Below, in pieces: positions 1 to 5,987 of a stretch of DNA of 20,071 bases (the stretch's first letter is position 1; every line of letters starts with the position of its first letter). Where the stretch lies: NCBI GenBank assembly GCA_964471565.1, contig CAYYFK010000012.1, positions 1 through 20,071 on the forward strand, in the 5' to 3' direction. The position numbers and the translations under genes are program-made. Source of the DNA: JABIBT01 sp964471565. GTDB taxonomy: Archaea; Nanobdellota; Nanobdellia; SCGC-AAA011-G17; PNOQ01. The notes under the pieces are model-generated. The model ran no database searches. It was given only the letters and a program-made list of their open reading frames with translations, and was not told where the DNA came from.

Positions 1-33
1 AGTTGAATGGTTTATATAATTTTCTTTTGAAAA

Positions 34-44
34 GTTTTAAATAG
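34..44 (+). promoter_or_regulatory. TATA box for the first small membrane protein
   Basis: The TTTTAAAT core (35-42) is centred about 26 bp before the ATG at 65, the distance expected for a leaderless archaeal transcript. This supports the ATG at 65 over an in-frame TTG at 47. A second TATA-like stretch lies at 11-20 but has no fitting start. Confidence 0.5.
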
Positions 45-64
45 TTTTGAAATTAAGATTAGTT

Positions 65-235
65 ATGGCTAAGAAAAAGAACATAGTAATCCCGAAGAAA
101 GCTATGTTGGGGATTGCGCCGGCTATTGCGATTGCAGCAATATTATTATATAAGCGTCAGCCTGGGCCGTTACTTTTGTTTTTTATTGGGATTTTTTTAG
201 GGATATTAATTTGGAGAGGTTTGATAAAGAGTTGA
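65..235 (+). CDS. Small two-TM membrane protein, unknown function
   Basis: This is a 56-residue protein with a basic N-terminus (MAKKKNIVIPKK) and two hydrophobic segments at about residues 14-30 and 36-51, ending in a short positive tail. It looks like an integral membrane protein and I do not recognise the family. I chose ATG 65 because it lies about 26 bp after a TATA-like box; the frame is open back to a TTG at 47. The end overlaps a possible downstream ORF that starts at TTG 211 or TTG 232. Function is unknown. Confidence 0.6.
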   Translation: MAKKKNIVIPKKAMLGIAPAIAIAAILLYKRQPGPLLLFFIGIFLGILIWRGLIKS

Positions 236-375
236 GGAAAGATTGGAATCCTTCTGGTAGGGATTTTAAGATTATTAAAGGTCGTTTGAGGAGTAAGTTG
301 AGAGAGAAGTCTGATTATTATAGATATTATAAAGAGAGGAAAAGTTTGAAGTTTTTTTTGAATTTACTTAAGTAG
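211..375 (+). CDS. Possible small basic protein with a TTG start
   Basis: An open frame of about 54 codons follows and overlaps the preceding gene. The peptide is rich in Lys, Arg, Asp and Tyr (for example GRDFKIIKGRLRSKLREK), more like a real basic protein than random AT-rich reading. It has no ATG. The start could be TTG 211, or TTG 232, which overlaps the upstream TGA stop (233-235) and has a GGAGAGGT ribosome-binding-like stretch at 213-220. The 3' end overlaps the convergent small ORF by 12 nt. Translation is inferred from composition only, so confidence is low. Confidence 0.35.
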   Translation: MERFDKELRKDWNPSGRDFKIIKGRLRSKLREKSDYYRYYKERKSLKFFLNLLK

Positions 376-519
376 TCTATAGTTAGATGTTGCTATTAAT
401 CCTAGCCCGATTATTAGGATAACCGTATGGCTTACTTGATAACTTCCAAAAAATGTCCAGGCGGCGGATCCAAGGGCCAGTATCAGCCCGATGTAAAACT
501 TTGTTTTGTCTTTTTCCAT
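364..519 (-). CDS. Small two-TM membrane protein (51 aa), unknown
   Basis: Reading the minus strand from ATG 519 gives a 51-residue protein that begins MEKDKTKFYIGLILALGS. It has two clear hydrophobic segments (about residues 8-25 and 32-45), joined by a short loop (SYQVSH) and ending in a basic tail (NYRLLK). The layout is that of a DPANN small membrane protein of unknown function. The start is supported by the TTTAAA box at 541-546, centred 24.5 bp upstream. That box also faces the decarboxylase gene on the other strand. The 3' end overlaps the convergent basic ORF by 12 nt. Confidence 0.6.
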   Translation of the reverse strand: MEKDKTKFYIGLILALGSAAWTFFGSYQVSHTVILIIGLGLIATSNYRLLK

Positions 520-540
520 GTTTTTGAGTCAAAAACAATC

Positions 541-546
541 TTTAAA
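541..546. promoter_or_regulatory. Palindromic TATA box shared by divergent leaderless genes
   Basis: TTTAAA reads the same on both strands. Its centre (543.5) lies 26.5 bp before ATG 570 on the plus strand and 24.5 bp before ATG 519 on the minus strand. Both distances suit a leaderless archaeal promoter. I see no second TATA candidate in the 50-bp intergenic gap. Confidence 0.5.
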
Positions 547-569
547 AGTATTGTGGTTACTCTAAAATT

Positions 570-1550
570 ATGGCAAAATTTGTTTTGAGTAAGAGCAAAG
601 TAATGGAACAGTTAGAGATAGTTAAAGAGTTAGCTGATGAGGTTTCGTATTCATTTAAGTCAAATCCGGAAGTTGGGAAATTACTTCAGGACAAGTGTTT
701 TTTGAGCATTCATTCAGAAAATAATTTGAAATTGGTTAACTCTAAGAATGTTTGGTTTTTTTTGCAAGGGAATAAGGAAATTCCAGAGGAAGTTGATAGT
801 TTTGTTGTTGACAATATTAATGATTTAAATTTGTTATTAAAGGAAGATAGGGAGATTAATTTACTTTTAAGATTGAGGCTAAGAGAACATACAATTCACA
901 CTGGGAAGCATTTTGTCTTTGGTTTTTCATCTAAAGAAGTGAATAAATTATTAAAAGAATTAAAAGAAAATAAAAATATAAAAAAATTAGGAATTCATTT
1001 TCATAGGAAGACTCAGAATGTTTCAGAATGGAATTTAGTAGAAGAATTAAAAGATTCTATTGAAGACTTCTCTTTATTAGATTTTGTTAATATTGGCGGG
1101 GGAATTCCAGCTGAATATAAAAATTTTAGGAAGGAAGTAAGTGAACATATTTTTAAAAAAATAAAAGAACTAAGGGAATTTTTGAATTCTAAGGATATTA
1201 GGATGATAATTGAGCCGGGCAGGTTTATTGCGGCTTCTTCAATAAAACTAGAATGTAATGTTGTTAATGTTTATGATAATAATGTTATTGTGGATTGTTC
1301 TGTTTATAATTCGGCTATGGATACTTTTGTGGCGAATATTAGATTATTAGTTGAAGGTGAATTAGATTCTGGAAAGTATTGCTATACAATTAAAGGAATA
1401 ACTCCGGATTCTTTAGATATTTTTAGATATAAAGTTTATTTTGATAAAGAAGTAAAAGTTGGAGATAAGATTATTTTTTTGAATGCTGGCGCTTATAATT
1501 TTTCTAGTGGATATTTTAATTTAGGTAGATTAGAGACTAATATTGAATAG
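570..1550 (+). CDS. PLP fold-type III decarboxylase (ODC/DAP decarboxylase family), active-site Cys replaced
   Basis: This is an alanine racemase-fold, PLP-dependent decarboxylase of the ornithine, diaminopimelate or carboxynorspermidine decarboxylase group. Visible landmarks are the PLP lysine in YSFKSNP (K30), GIHFH (141-145), the phosphate-binding GGG (176-178), EPGRF (215-219) and the C-terminal GAY (307-309). The normal GPTCDxxD motif reads GITPDSLD (276-283), so the catalytic cysteine contributed to the partner subunit is Pro279. At 326 residues it is shorter than the usual 370-420. Substrate cannot be told from sequence. It starts at ATG 570 from the shared TATA box. A homing-gene unit follows directly after its TAG stop. 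Confidence 0.8.
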   Translation: MAKFVLSKSKVMEQLEIVKELADEVSYSFKSNPEVGKLLQDKCFLSIHSENNLKLVNSKNVWFFLQGNKEIPEEVDSFVVDNINDLNLLLKEDREINLLLRLRLREHTIHTGKHFVFGFSSKEVNKLLKELKENKNIKKLGIHFHRKTQNVSEWNLVEELKDSIEDFSLLDFVNIGGGIPAEYKNFRKEVSEHIFKKIKELREFLNSKDIRMIIEPGRFIAASSIKLECNVVNVYDNNVIVDCSVYNSAMDTFVANIRLLVEGELDSGKYCYTIKGITPDSLDIFRYKVYFDKEVKVGDKIIFLNAGAYNFSSGYFNLGRLETNIE

Positions 1551-1591
1551 TTTTTGACAGCTTGTCACGTACGCGGAGAAGATATATAAAT
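1551..1591 (+). promoter_or_regulatory. Homing-gene leader, copy A: GC-rich motif plus TATA box
   Basis: The motif TTGACAGCTTGTCACG continues as TACGCGG and starts 3 nt after the decarboxylase stop. It is followed by a TATA box (TATATAAAT, 1583-1591) and the ATG at 1612. The CTTG at 1561 is exactly 51 nt before the ATG, as in the two other copies (CTTG at 4211 on the plus strand and 14323 on the minus strand). TGACA and TGTCA form a 5-bp inverted repeat with a GCT spacer. The GC-rich part stands out sharply in this AT-rich window. Confidence 0.75.
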
Positions 1592-1611
1592 GAATTCTAC
1601 TATTTTATTAT

Positions 1612-2253
1612 ATGAAATTAAATGAAAACCTATGCATTCTGGCAGGCATTCATGCCGCAGATGGCCACCTGTCTCCTAGGGGAGCTTTTTGTATAAGAGA
1701 CGAAGATAGAAATAAATTAATCCTTCTTGCAGAAATTATTAGGAAAGAATTTGGTTTTTCACCAAAAATCTCAAAAACCAACAATGAAAATAGTTATGGT
1801 TCTCAATTTATGAAAAAAGAATTTTATACTTTCCTTGGAAAAAATCTTGGTTTTCCCCTTGGACCAAAAACAATTAATGTTGATATTCCGGATAGTATAA
1901 AAGGTAATGAAGAATTTGAAACTGCTTTTGTTAAGGGGGCCATGACTTTTGAGTCATCTGTTAATATAAATAAAAGCATTACCTTTAGTGTTATAAGCAA
2001 AAAATTTAGAGATGGTGTTGCTAATTTACTCTCCAATAAGGGAGTTCTTATAAAAAAATCAAAACTAAATAAATCTGGGAATAGAAAGTTGCAATATGTA
2101 CTAAGAACTTCTGAAAATATTAATTCAAAAGAGCTTGAAGGATGGTTAGATTATTATATTAAGGGTAGTGAAAAATGGTTCAAAATTTTGGAGCTGGCTT
2201 GTGGTTTTTTTTGGAAAAATAAAAAATATGGAAGAAGGAATAAAATCTTTTGA
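1612..2253 (+). CDS. LAGLIDADG homing endonuclease, N-terminal part before a probable frameshift
   Basis: A two-motif LAGLIDADG protein. The first dodecapeptide is LAGIHAADG (residues 10-18, catalytic Asp17). The second is the divergent VKGAMTFES (107-115, Glu114 at the catalytic position). Such enzymes cut long, asymmetric DNA sites and drive spread of their own gene. It lies outside any intron or intein, between the decarboxylase and gatE. The reading frame appears to break at a run of eight Ts (2205-2212). With seven Ts it would continue without a stop into the downstream HTH ORF, giving about 397 residues. As it stands it ends after a lower-quality tail (KNKKYGRRNKIF). The start is the ATG about 26 bp after a TATA box. 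Confidence 0.75.
   Translation: MKLNENLCILAGIHAADGHLSPRGAFCIRDEDRNKLILLAEIIRKEFGFSPKISKTNNENSYGSQFMKKEFYTFLGKNLGFPLGPKTINVDIPDSIKGNEEFETAFVKGAMTFESSVNINKSITFSVISKKFRDGVANLLSNKGVLIKKSKLNKSGNRKLQYVLRTSENINSKELEGWLDYYIKGSEKWFKILELACGFFWKNKKYGRRNKIF
2205..2212 (+). other. T8 homopolymer at a probable frameshift
   Basis: Eight consecutive Ts lie where the LAGLIDADG frame and the following HTH frame would join. Removing one T gives the continuous junction CGFFGKIKNMEEG. The cause could be a real mutation, polymerase slippage during expression, or a sequencing error. Confidence 0.5.
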
Positions 2254-2803
2254 ATTAACTTACTCTAAAGGGAGACTTATCAAAATTTCAGATTTAATTA
2301 AAATTGTAGAAAAATTAAAACAAACAGATGCTATTTATCTTTGTAATCTATTAAATATTGGAAAAACCACCCTCACTAAATATCTTAGGGTTTTAAGAGA
2401 ATGCAATATAATAAAGAATAAAACAAGTAACCTTAATATAAAAAATATATCGGATAGGGCACATTTAACTTTAGATAATCCATTCAGAGAATGCCTTTTT
2501 AATAGTATTAATAGGTTTTTTGGTCATGATGCAAAGGTTTGTAGATTTCTGGGAATAAATGACTTTGTTTATTGCCGATGGAGAAGTGGGGATAGAGGAA
2601 TACCAAAGAATAAATTAATTATTTTGTTAAAATTAGGTAAATATTATAAAAAGACAAATTTAAATATTAGAAGGACGGATAGAAAGATAATTGAGTTTAA
2701 TAATAACTTAACTGAATGGAGAGTTCCTTGGAGACCGTGGATAAATAATATTGAACTTGATGATCTAAACTATGGTGTAAAAAAGTGGATTACAAAAAAT
2801 TAA
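2228..2803 (+). CDS. Helix-turn-helix ORF, probably the C-terminal half of the split homing endonuclease
   Basis: From ATG 2228 this encodes 191 residues. The segment ISDLIKIVEKLKQTDAIYLC followed by NLLNIGKTTLTKYLRVLREC looks like a winged or classical HTH of the kind appended to archaeal LAGLIDADG proteins. A second HTH-like stretch is DAKVCRFLGINDFVYCRW. The frame is open upstream of 2228, so a fused product with the preceding ORF is likely. It overlaps that ORF by 26 nt, and its own end overlaps the GTG start of gatE by 19 nt and contains the gatE ribosome-binding site. If translated separately it would be a DNA-binding protein without a nuclease domain. Confidence 0.6.
   Translation: MEEGIKSFELTYSKGRLIKISDLIKIVEKLKQTDAIYLCNLLNIGKTTLTKYLRVLRECNIIKNKTSNLNIKNISDRAHLTLDNPFRECLFNSINRFFGHDAKVCRFLGINDFVYCRWRSGDRGIPKNKLIILLKLGKYYKKTNLNIRRTDRKIIEFNNNLTEWRVPWRPWINNIELDDLNYGVKKWITKN
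2774..2787 (+). promoter_or_regulatory. Ribosome-binding site and GTG start of gatE inside the preceding ORF
   Basis: GGTG at 2774-2777 is 7 nt upstream of GTG 2785, which begins a protein that aligns with GatE from its first residues. No TATA box is at the leaderless distance, so gatE is probably translated from the mRNA of the homing unit or of a gene further upstream. Confidence 0.55.
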
Positions 2804-4215
2804 AATTTAAATGTGGTCTAGAAATCCACCGGCAAATTGAATCACATAAACTTTTTTGTTCTTGTCCTAGCATTTTAATGGATGAGAATTCAGATGTTTT
2901 AATAAAAAGAAAGCTAAGATCTTCAGAAGGTGAATCTGGAAAGAAAGATATTGCTGCAGATTATGAAACTAGTAAAGGTAAAGAATTTATTTATGAAGGT
3001 TACAAAGACACTACTTGTTCTGTAGAATATGATGAAGAGCCACCACATGATATGAATGAGGATGCTTTAGATATAGTATTACAAGTCTGTTTATTATTAA
3101 AATGTAAATTAGTTGATGAGATTCAAGTTATGAGAAAATTTGTTGTTGATGGTTCAAACACTTCAGGTTTTCAGAGAACTGCTTTAGTTGGTTATGATGG
3201 TTATTTAGAAACTAGTAAAGGAAAAGTTAGAATTGCTTCTGTTGCTGTTGAAGAAGATGCTGCAAGAAGGATTAAGGAAGATAAAGGCTCTGTTACTTTT
3301 AGATTAGATAGGTTAGGAATTCCTTTGATTGAAATTGCTACTGAGCCGGATATTAAAGATCCTGAACATGCTAAGGAAACGGCAGAAAAATTGGGGATGA
3401 TTCTAAAAAGCACTGGAAGATTCAAATCTGGGATAGGAACTATTAGGCAGGATGTTAATGTTTCTATTAAAAATGGAAATAGGGTTGAAATAAAAGGTTT
3501 TCAAGATTTGAGAAGCATGGTTAAGATTATTGATGGTGAAGTTAAAAGACAATCAAAAGGAAATGTAAAGAATGAAGTTAGGAAGGCTGAACAAGATTAT
3601 AGTACTTCGTTTTTGAGACCAATGCCTGGGGCTGCCAGAATGTATCCAGAAACGGATATTAAACCTATATTAGTTGATAAAAAATTGTTAAAATCTATTG
3701 AACTTCCTGAACTATTAGATGAAAAAGTTTTGAAGTATGAAAAACAAGGTGTTAACCCAGATTTAGCAAGAATTTTAGTTAAGGATGGAATCTTTTTGGA
3801 TGAGTTTGAATATAATTTAGATAAGAATTTGATTGCCTCTGTTTTAGTTGGTATGCCAAAGGATATTAAAAGTAGACTTGGATTAGATTATCACTTTACT
3901 TCAGATGATTTTGTTTTAGTTTTAGAAAATCTAGATAATGGAAATTTAAACAAAGAAAGCGCATTTGAGGTTTTAACAGAAATTGCTCAAGAGAAGAAAA
4001 TTAACATAGCCAAATATAAACAAGTTGATTTTAAAGATTTAGAAAAAGACATTAAAGGCATTGTTGAGAAGAATAAGAATTTGATAAAAGAAAAAGGAGA
4101 AAGAAGTATCAATATTTTTATGGGCGAATTAATGAAGAAATTTAGGGGCAAGGTAAATAGTCAACAGTTATATGAAAGATTAAAACAAGAGATAGAAACC
4201 ATCTTGTCATCTTGA
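2785..4215 (+). CDS. gatE: Glutamyl-tRNA(Gln) amidotransferase subunit E, lacking the GAD insertion
   Basis: GatE activates Glu-tRNA(Gln) by phosphorylation and transamidates it, using ammonia made by GatD, to give Gln-tRNA(Gln) in archaea. Diagnostic stretches are GLEIHRQ (11-17), LFCSCPS (23-29), MRKFVVDGSNTSGFQRTAL (116-134), RLDRLGIPLIEIATEPDI (173-190), RQDVNVS (221-227) and RPMPGAARMYPETDI (278-292). The DGSNTSGFQ signature separates GatE from GatB. It is 476 residues against roughly 620 for typical GatE. The gap falls between about residues 257 and 273, where the AspRS-like GAD domain is normally inserted. The helical and YqeY-like tail is present. GTG start. A homing motif supplies its stop codon. 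No gatD is in the window. Confidence 0.9.
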   Translation: MDYKKLKFKCGLEIHRQIESHKLFCSCPSILMDENSDVLIKRKLRSSEGESGKKDIAADYETSKGKEFIYEGYKDTTCSVEYDEEPPHDMNEDALDIVLQVCLLLKCKLVDEIQVMRKFVVDGSNTSGFQRTALVGYDGYLETSKGKVRIASVAVEEDAARRIKEDKGSVTFRLDRLGIPLIEIATEPDIKDPEHAKETAEKLGMILKSTGRFKSGIGTIRQDVNVSIKNGNRVEIKGFQDLRSMVKIIDGEVKRQSKGNVKNEVRKAEQDYSTSFLRPMPGAARMYPETDIKPILVDKKLLKSIELPELLDEKVLKYEKQGVNPDLARILVKDGIFLDEFEYNLDKNLIASVLVGMPKDIKSRLGLDYHFTSDDFVLVLENLDNGNLNKESAFEVLTEIAQEKKINIAKYKQVDFKDLEKDIKGIVEKNKNLIKEKGERSINIFMGELMKKFRGKVNSQQLYERLKQEIETILSS

Positions 4216-4242
4216 CACGCACGGGCGTAAGCTATTTATAAA
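4200..4242 (+). promoter_or_regulatory. Homing-gene leader, copy B: GC-rich motif plus TATA box
   Basis: CATCTTGTCATCTTGACACG followed by CACGGGCG overlaps the last codons and TGA stop (4213-4215) of gatE. Tandem TCTTGNCA units are evident. A TTTATAAA box is at 4235-4242 and the ATG at 4262. The second CTTG (4211) is exactly 51 nt before the ATG. TGTCA-TCT-TGACA forms a perfect 5-bp inverted repeat whose central bases are swapped relative to copy A. Confidence 0.75.
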
Positions 4243-4261
4243 GAAAAATCTACTTTTATTT

Positions 4262-5449
4262 ATGGCAAGAGATTATGTGATATTAACTAATGAGGGCAGG
4301 AATTTTCTTAAAAACTTAAGAGTAGGAAAAGAATTTTCTCAGAATTGCTTGGCAAAGCAGTTGGGGATAAATCAAGTAAGTATTTTTGATTGGGAATCCG
4401 GTAGATATAATCCCACTATTGAAAAATTGAGGAAATTGTTAAGATATTTTAAAGTTGATGTGGGCTCTTTTTTGGAAAATGGATGTTTAGTTGAAAGGAT
4501 TGAATATAGATTTAAGAAGATTGAAAAAAAAGCTAGAATGAAGGTTAAATTTCATCCTAGTATTGAAAAACAAATAATTTTAACAGAAAGTGGCAGAAAA
4601 TATATTAAAACAAAAAGAAAATGTATCGGATCTCAGAATGCCGTATCAGTGATTTGTAATTTTGATCAGTCTGTTATATCCTTGTGGGAAACTGGCATTA
4701 CTTCTCCGACAATAAGTAGGTTTAAGATCTATCTGGATGTCATTAGAATAAACTATAATGGCTTTGTTAATAATAATAAATTTGTCAGTAAAGTTTCAGA
4801 ACCATTTATTGGTAGGATGATTTCAAAAAGTGCTGACTCTCGTAGAAAAAAGATTAAATCTCAAGAAAATATGAATAAACATAAGGCCTATATTATGGGA
4901 GTTTTGGGCCCTGGAGATGGTTATGTTGGATTAGATGAAATAGAACTGGCTGTTACTGATAAAGACTTTGCTGAGAGGTTTTTATATTATATCAAAATTA
5001 ATTATGGAGTTAGGCAATCAATAAAAACAATTTATCCTAAAAATAAGAGGCACAATACCCAATATAAAGTTAGGATTCATGCTGTAAATATCGTGGAAGA
5101 TCTTAATAATTATAAAGTTTCTTACAAAGAAAAGATATGGGGTGTTCCAAAGAAGATAGATAATTCTAATGAACTAATAAAAGCGATGTATCTAAAGGGA
5201 GTTTATGACTCTCAGGCGCACGTTAATGTGAAAAAATATGGAATAATAATGGTGATTCTTAATATAAATGGGCTTCGTAAGTTAAGAAAATTATTAAATG
5301 ATTTGGGAATCAAATCTACACTTCTGGAGAATAATTCTTCTTTGAATATATATGGAAAAAGAAATTTGGAATTGTATAATAACAAAATTGGTTTTGAAAT
5401 CAAAAGGAAAAAGATAGCACTAAATAGGTTATTAAAAAATTATAAGTAA
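4262..5449 (+). CDS. LAGLIDADG homing endonuclease fused to two XRE-type HTH domains
   Basis: The N-terminus holds an XRE-like HTH (about residues 22-72; NCLAKQLGINQVSIFDWESG). A second, degenerate one follows (about 105-165; DQSVISLWETGITSPT). The C-terminal LAGLIDADG region begins near 205 with IMGVLGPGDGYV (211-222) and a second motif LKGVYDSQAH (311-320). In the second motif Gln318 sits where the catalytic Asp or Glu normally is, and Ala replaces the following Gly, so one active site may be dead. The protein could be a nickase, an inactive relic, or a DNA-binding regulator. It has its own motif and TATA box, with ATG 4262 at the leaderless distance. It stands between gatE and the TM2 gene. 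Confidence 0.8.
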   Translation: MARDYVILTNEGRNFLKNLRVGKEFSQNCLAKQLGINQVSIFDWESGRYNPTIEKLRKLLRYFKVDVGSFLENGCLVERIEYRFKKIEKKARMKVKFHPSIEKQIILTESGRKYIKTKRKCIGSQNAVSVICNFDQSVISLWETGITSPTISRFKIYLDVIRINYNGFVNNNKFVSKVSEPFIGRMISKSADSRRKKIKSQENMNKHKAYIMGVLGPGDGYVGLDEIELAVTDKDFAERFLYYIKINYGVRQSIKTIYPKNKRHNTQYKVRIHAVNIVEDLNNYKVSYKEKIWGVPKKIDNSNELIKAMYLKGVYDSQAHVNVKKYGIIMVILNINGLRKLRKLLNDLGIKSTLLENNSSLNIYGKRNLELYNNKIGFEIKRKKIALNRLLKNYK

Positions 5450-5475
5450 ATTGTTTCTGAGTTGATTAGGAAATA

Positions 5476-5483
5476 TTTATAAA
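5476..5483 (+). promoter_or_regulatory. TATA box for the TM2-domain gene
   Basis: TTTATAAA is centred 25.5 bp before ATG 5505, consistent with a leaderless transcript that probably also covers the next gene. Confidence 0.55.
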
Positions 5484-5504
5484 CCAGAATAATAAATTAT
5501 TAGT

Positions 5505-5705
5505 ATGGCAAGAAAAGTTGATTGGACATTGACTATTATTATGTCTGTTATTTTTGGAAGTCTTGGAGTTGACCGATTTATTATGGGAAAGATTGGAACT
5601 GGTCTATTAAAGCTGGTCACCTTTGGTGGCTTTGGTATTTGGCGGTTAGTAGATGTTATCTTAATTGCAACTAAGTACAATTTCAAAGATGTTAAATGGA
5701 CGTAA
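5505..5705 (+). CDS. TM2-domain membrane protein
   Basis: A 66-residue protein matching the TM2 domain pattern. A first TM (about 8-20) is followed by FGSLGVDRFIMGKIGTGLLK, then FGGFGIWRLVDVILIATK. The conserved Gly, Asp-Arg-Phe, Gly-Lys and Trp-x-x-x-Asp spacing is visible. TM2 proteins are small two-helix membrane proteins widespread in bacteria and archaea, generally without assigned function. ATG 5505 follows a TATA box. The next gene begins 8 nt downstream, so the two probably form an operon. Confidence 0.85.
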   Translation: MARKVDWTLTIIMSVIFGSLGVDRFIMGKIGTGLLKLVTFGGFGIWRLVDVILIATKYNFKDVKWT

Positions 5706-5713
5706 TTTGAAAA

Positions 5714-5986
5714 ATGAATAGAATGAAACTGGATTATTTTATAGATCTGGGATTGTTTATATCCTTCTTATTAGTTTTTGTTACGGGAATTATTAAGTTT
5801 CGTGGTTGGGGGCTATATGCTCGTTTTGGTTTTCCAAATATAAGTCTGATTCATGATTGGTCTGGTGTAGTAATGGGTGTACTTGTTTTAGTGCATTTGG
5901 CTTTACACTGGGATTGGATTTGTTGCACCACAAAGAGTTTTTTTGAGAAAAAAGAAGAAACTTGTGATAAAGAGTTAAAGAAGTGA
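5714..5986 (+). CDS. DUF4405-like membrane protein, probable b-type haem binder
   Basis: A 90-residue protein with two TM helices (about 9-26 and 47-64), separated by an Arg- and Gly-rich loop, and a charged cytoplasmic tail with KKEE. Histidines in LIHDWSG and in LVHLALHW sit at the start and end of helix 2, as in the DUF4405 and cytochrome b-like families that use paired His as haem ligands. Haem binding is inferred, not shown. An in-frame Met lies 9 nt downstream, and no clear ribosome-binding site is seen for either. It probably shares the TM2 gene promoter. The stop is 1 nt from the convergent tldE stop. Confidence 0.65.
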   Translation: MNRMKLDYFIDLGLFISFLLVFVTGIIKFRGWGLYARFGFPNISLIHDWSGVVMGVLVLVHLALHWDWICCTTKSFFEKKEETCDKELKK

Positions 5987-5987
5987 G

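Noticed and set aside
1551..1577. The GC-rich motif as a hairpin terminator of the upstream gene
   Set aside because: The inverted repeat has only 5-bp arms with a 3-nt spacer, there is no T tract behind it, and other genes in the window lack it. The fixed spacing to the downstream ATG points to the downstream gene.
2785..4215. Calling the amidotransferase gene gatB
   Set aside because: Length near 476 suggests GatB, but MRKFVVDGSNTSGFQRTAL, the LFCSCPS segment and RPMPGAARMYPETD are GatE signatures. The short length is better explained by absence of the GAD insertion.
1551..5449. Transposon with terminal inverted repeats around the homing genes
   Set aside because: I looked for the reverse complement of the motif downstream of each homing gene and found none. 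No transposase or target duplication is visible.
4262..5449. Intein or intron-encoded endonuclease
   Set aside because: The three LAGLIDADG genes lie between complete host genes with their own promoters. No splicing blocks or split host ORFs are present.
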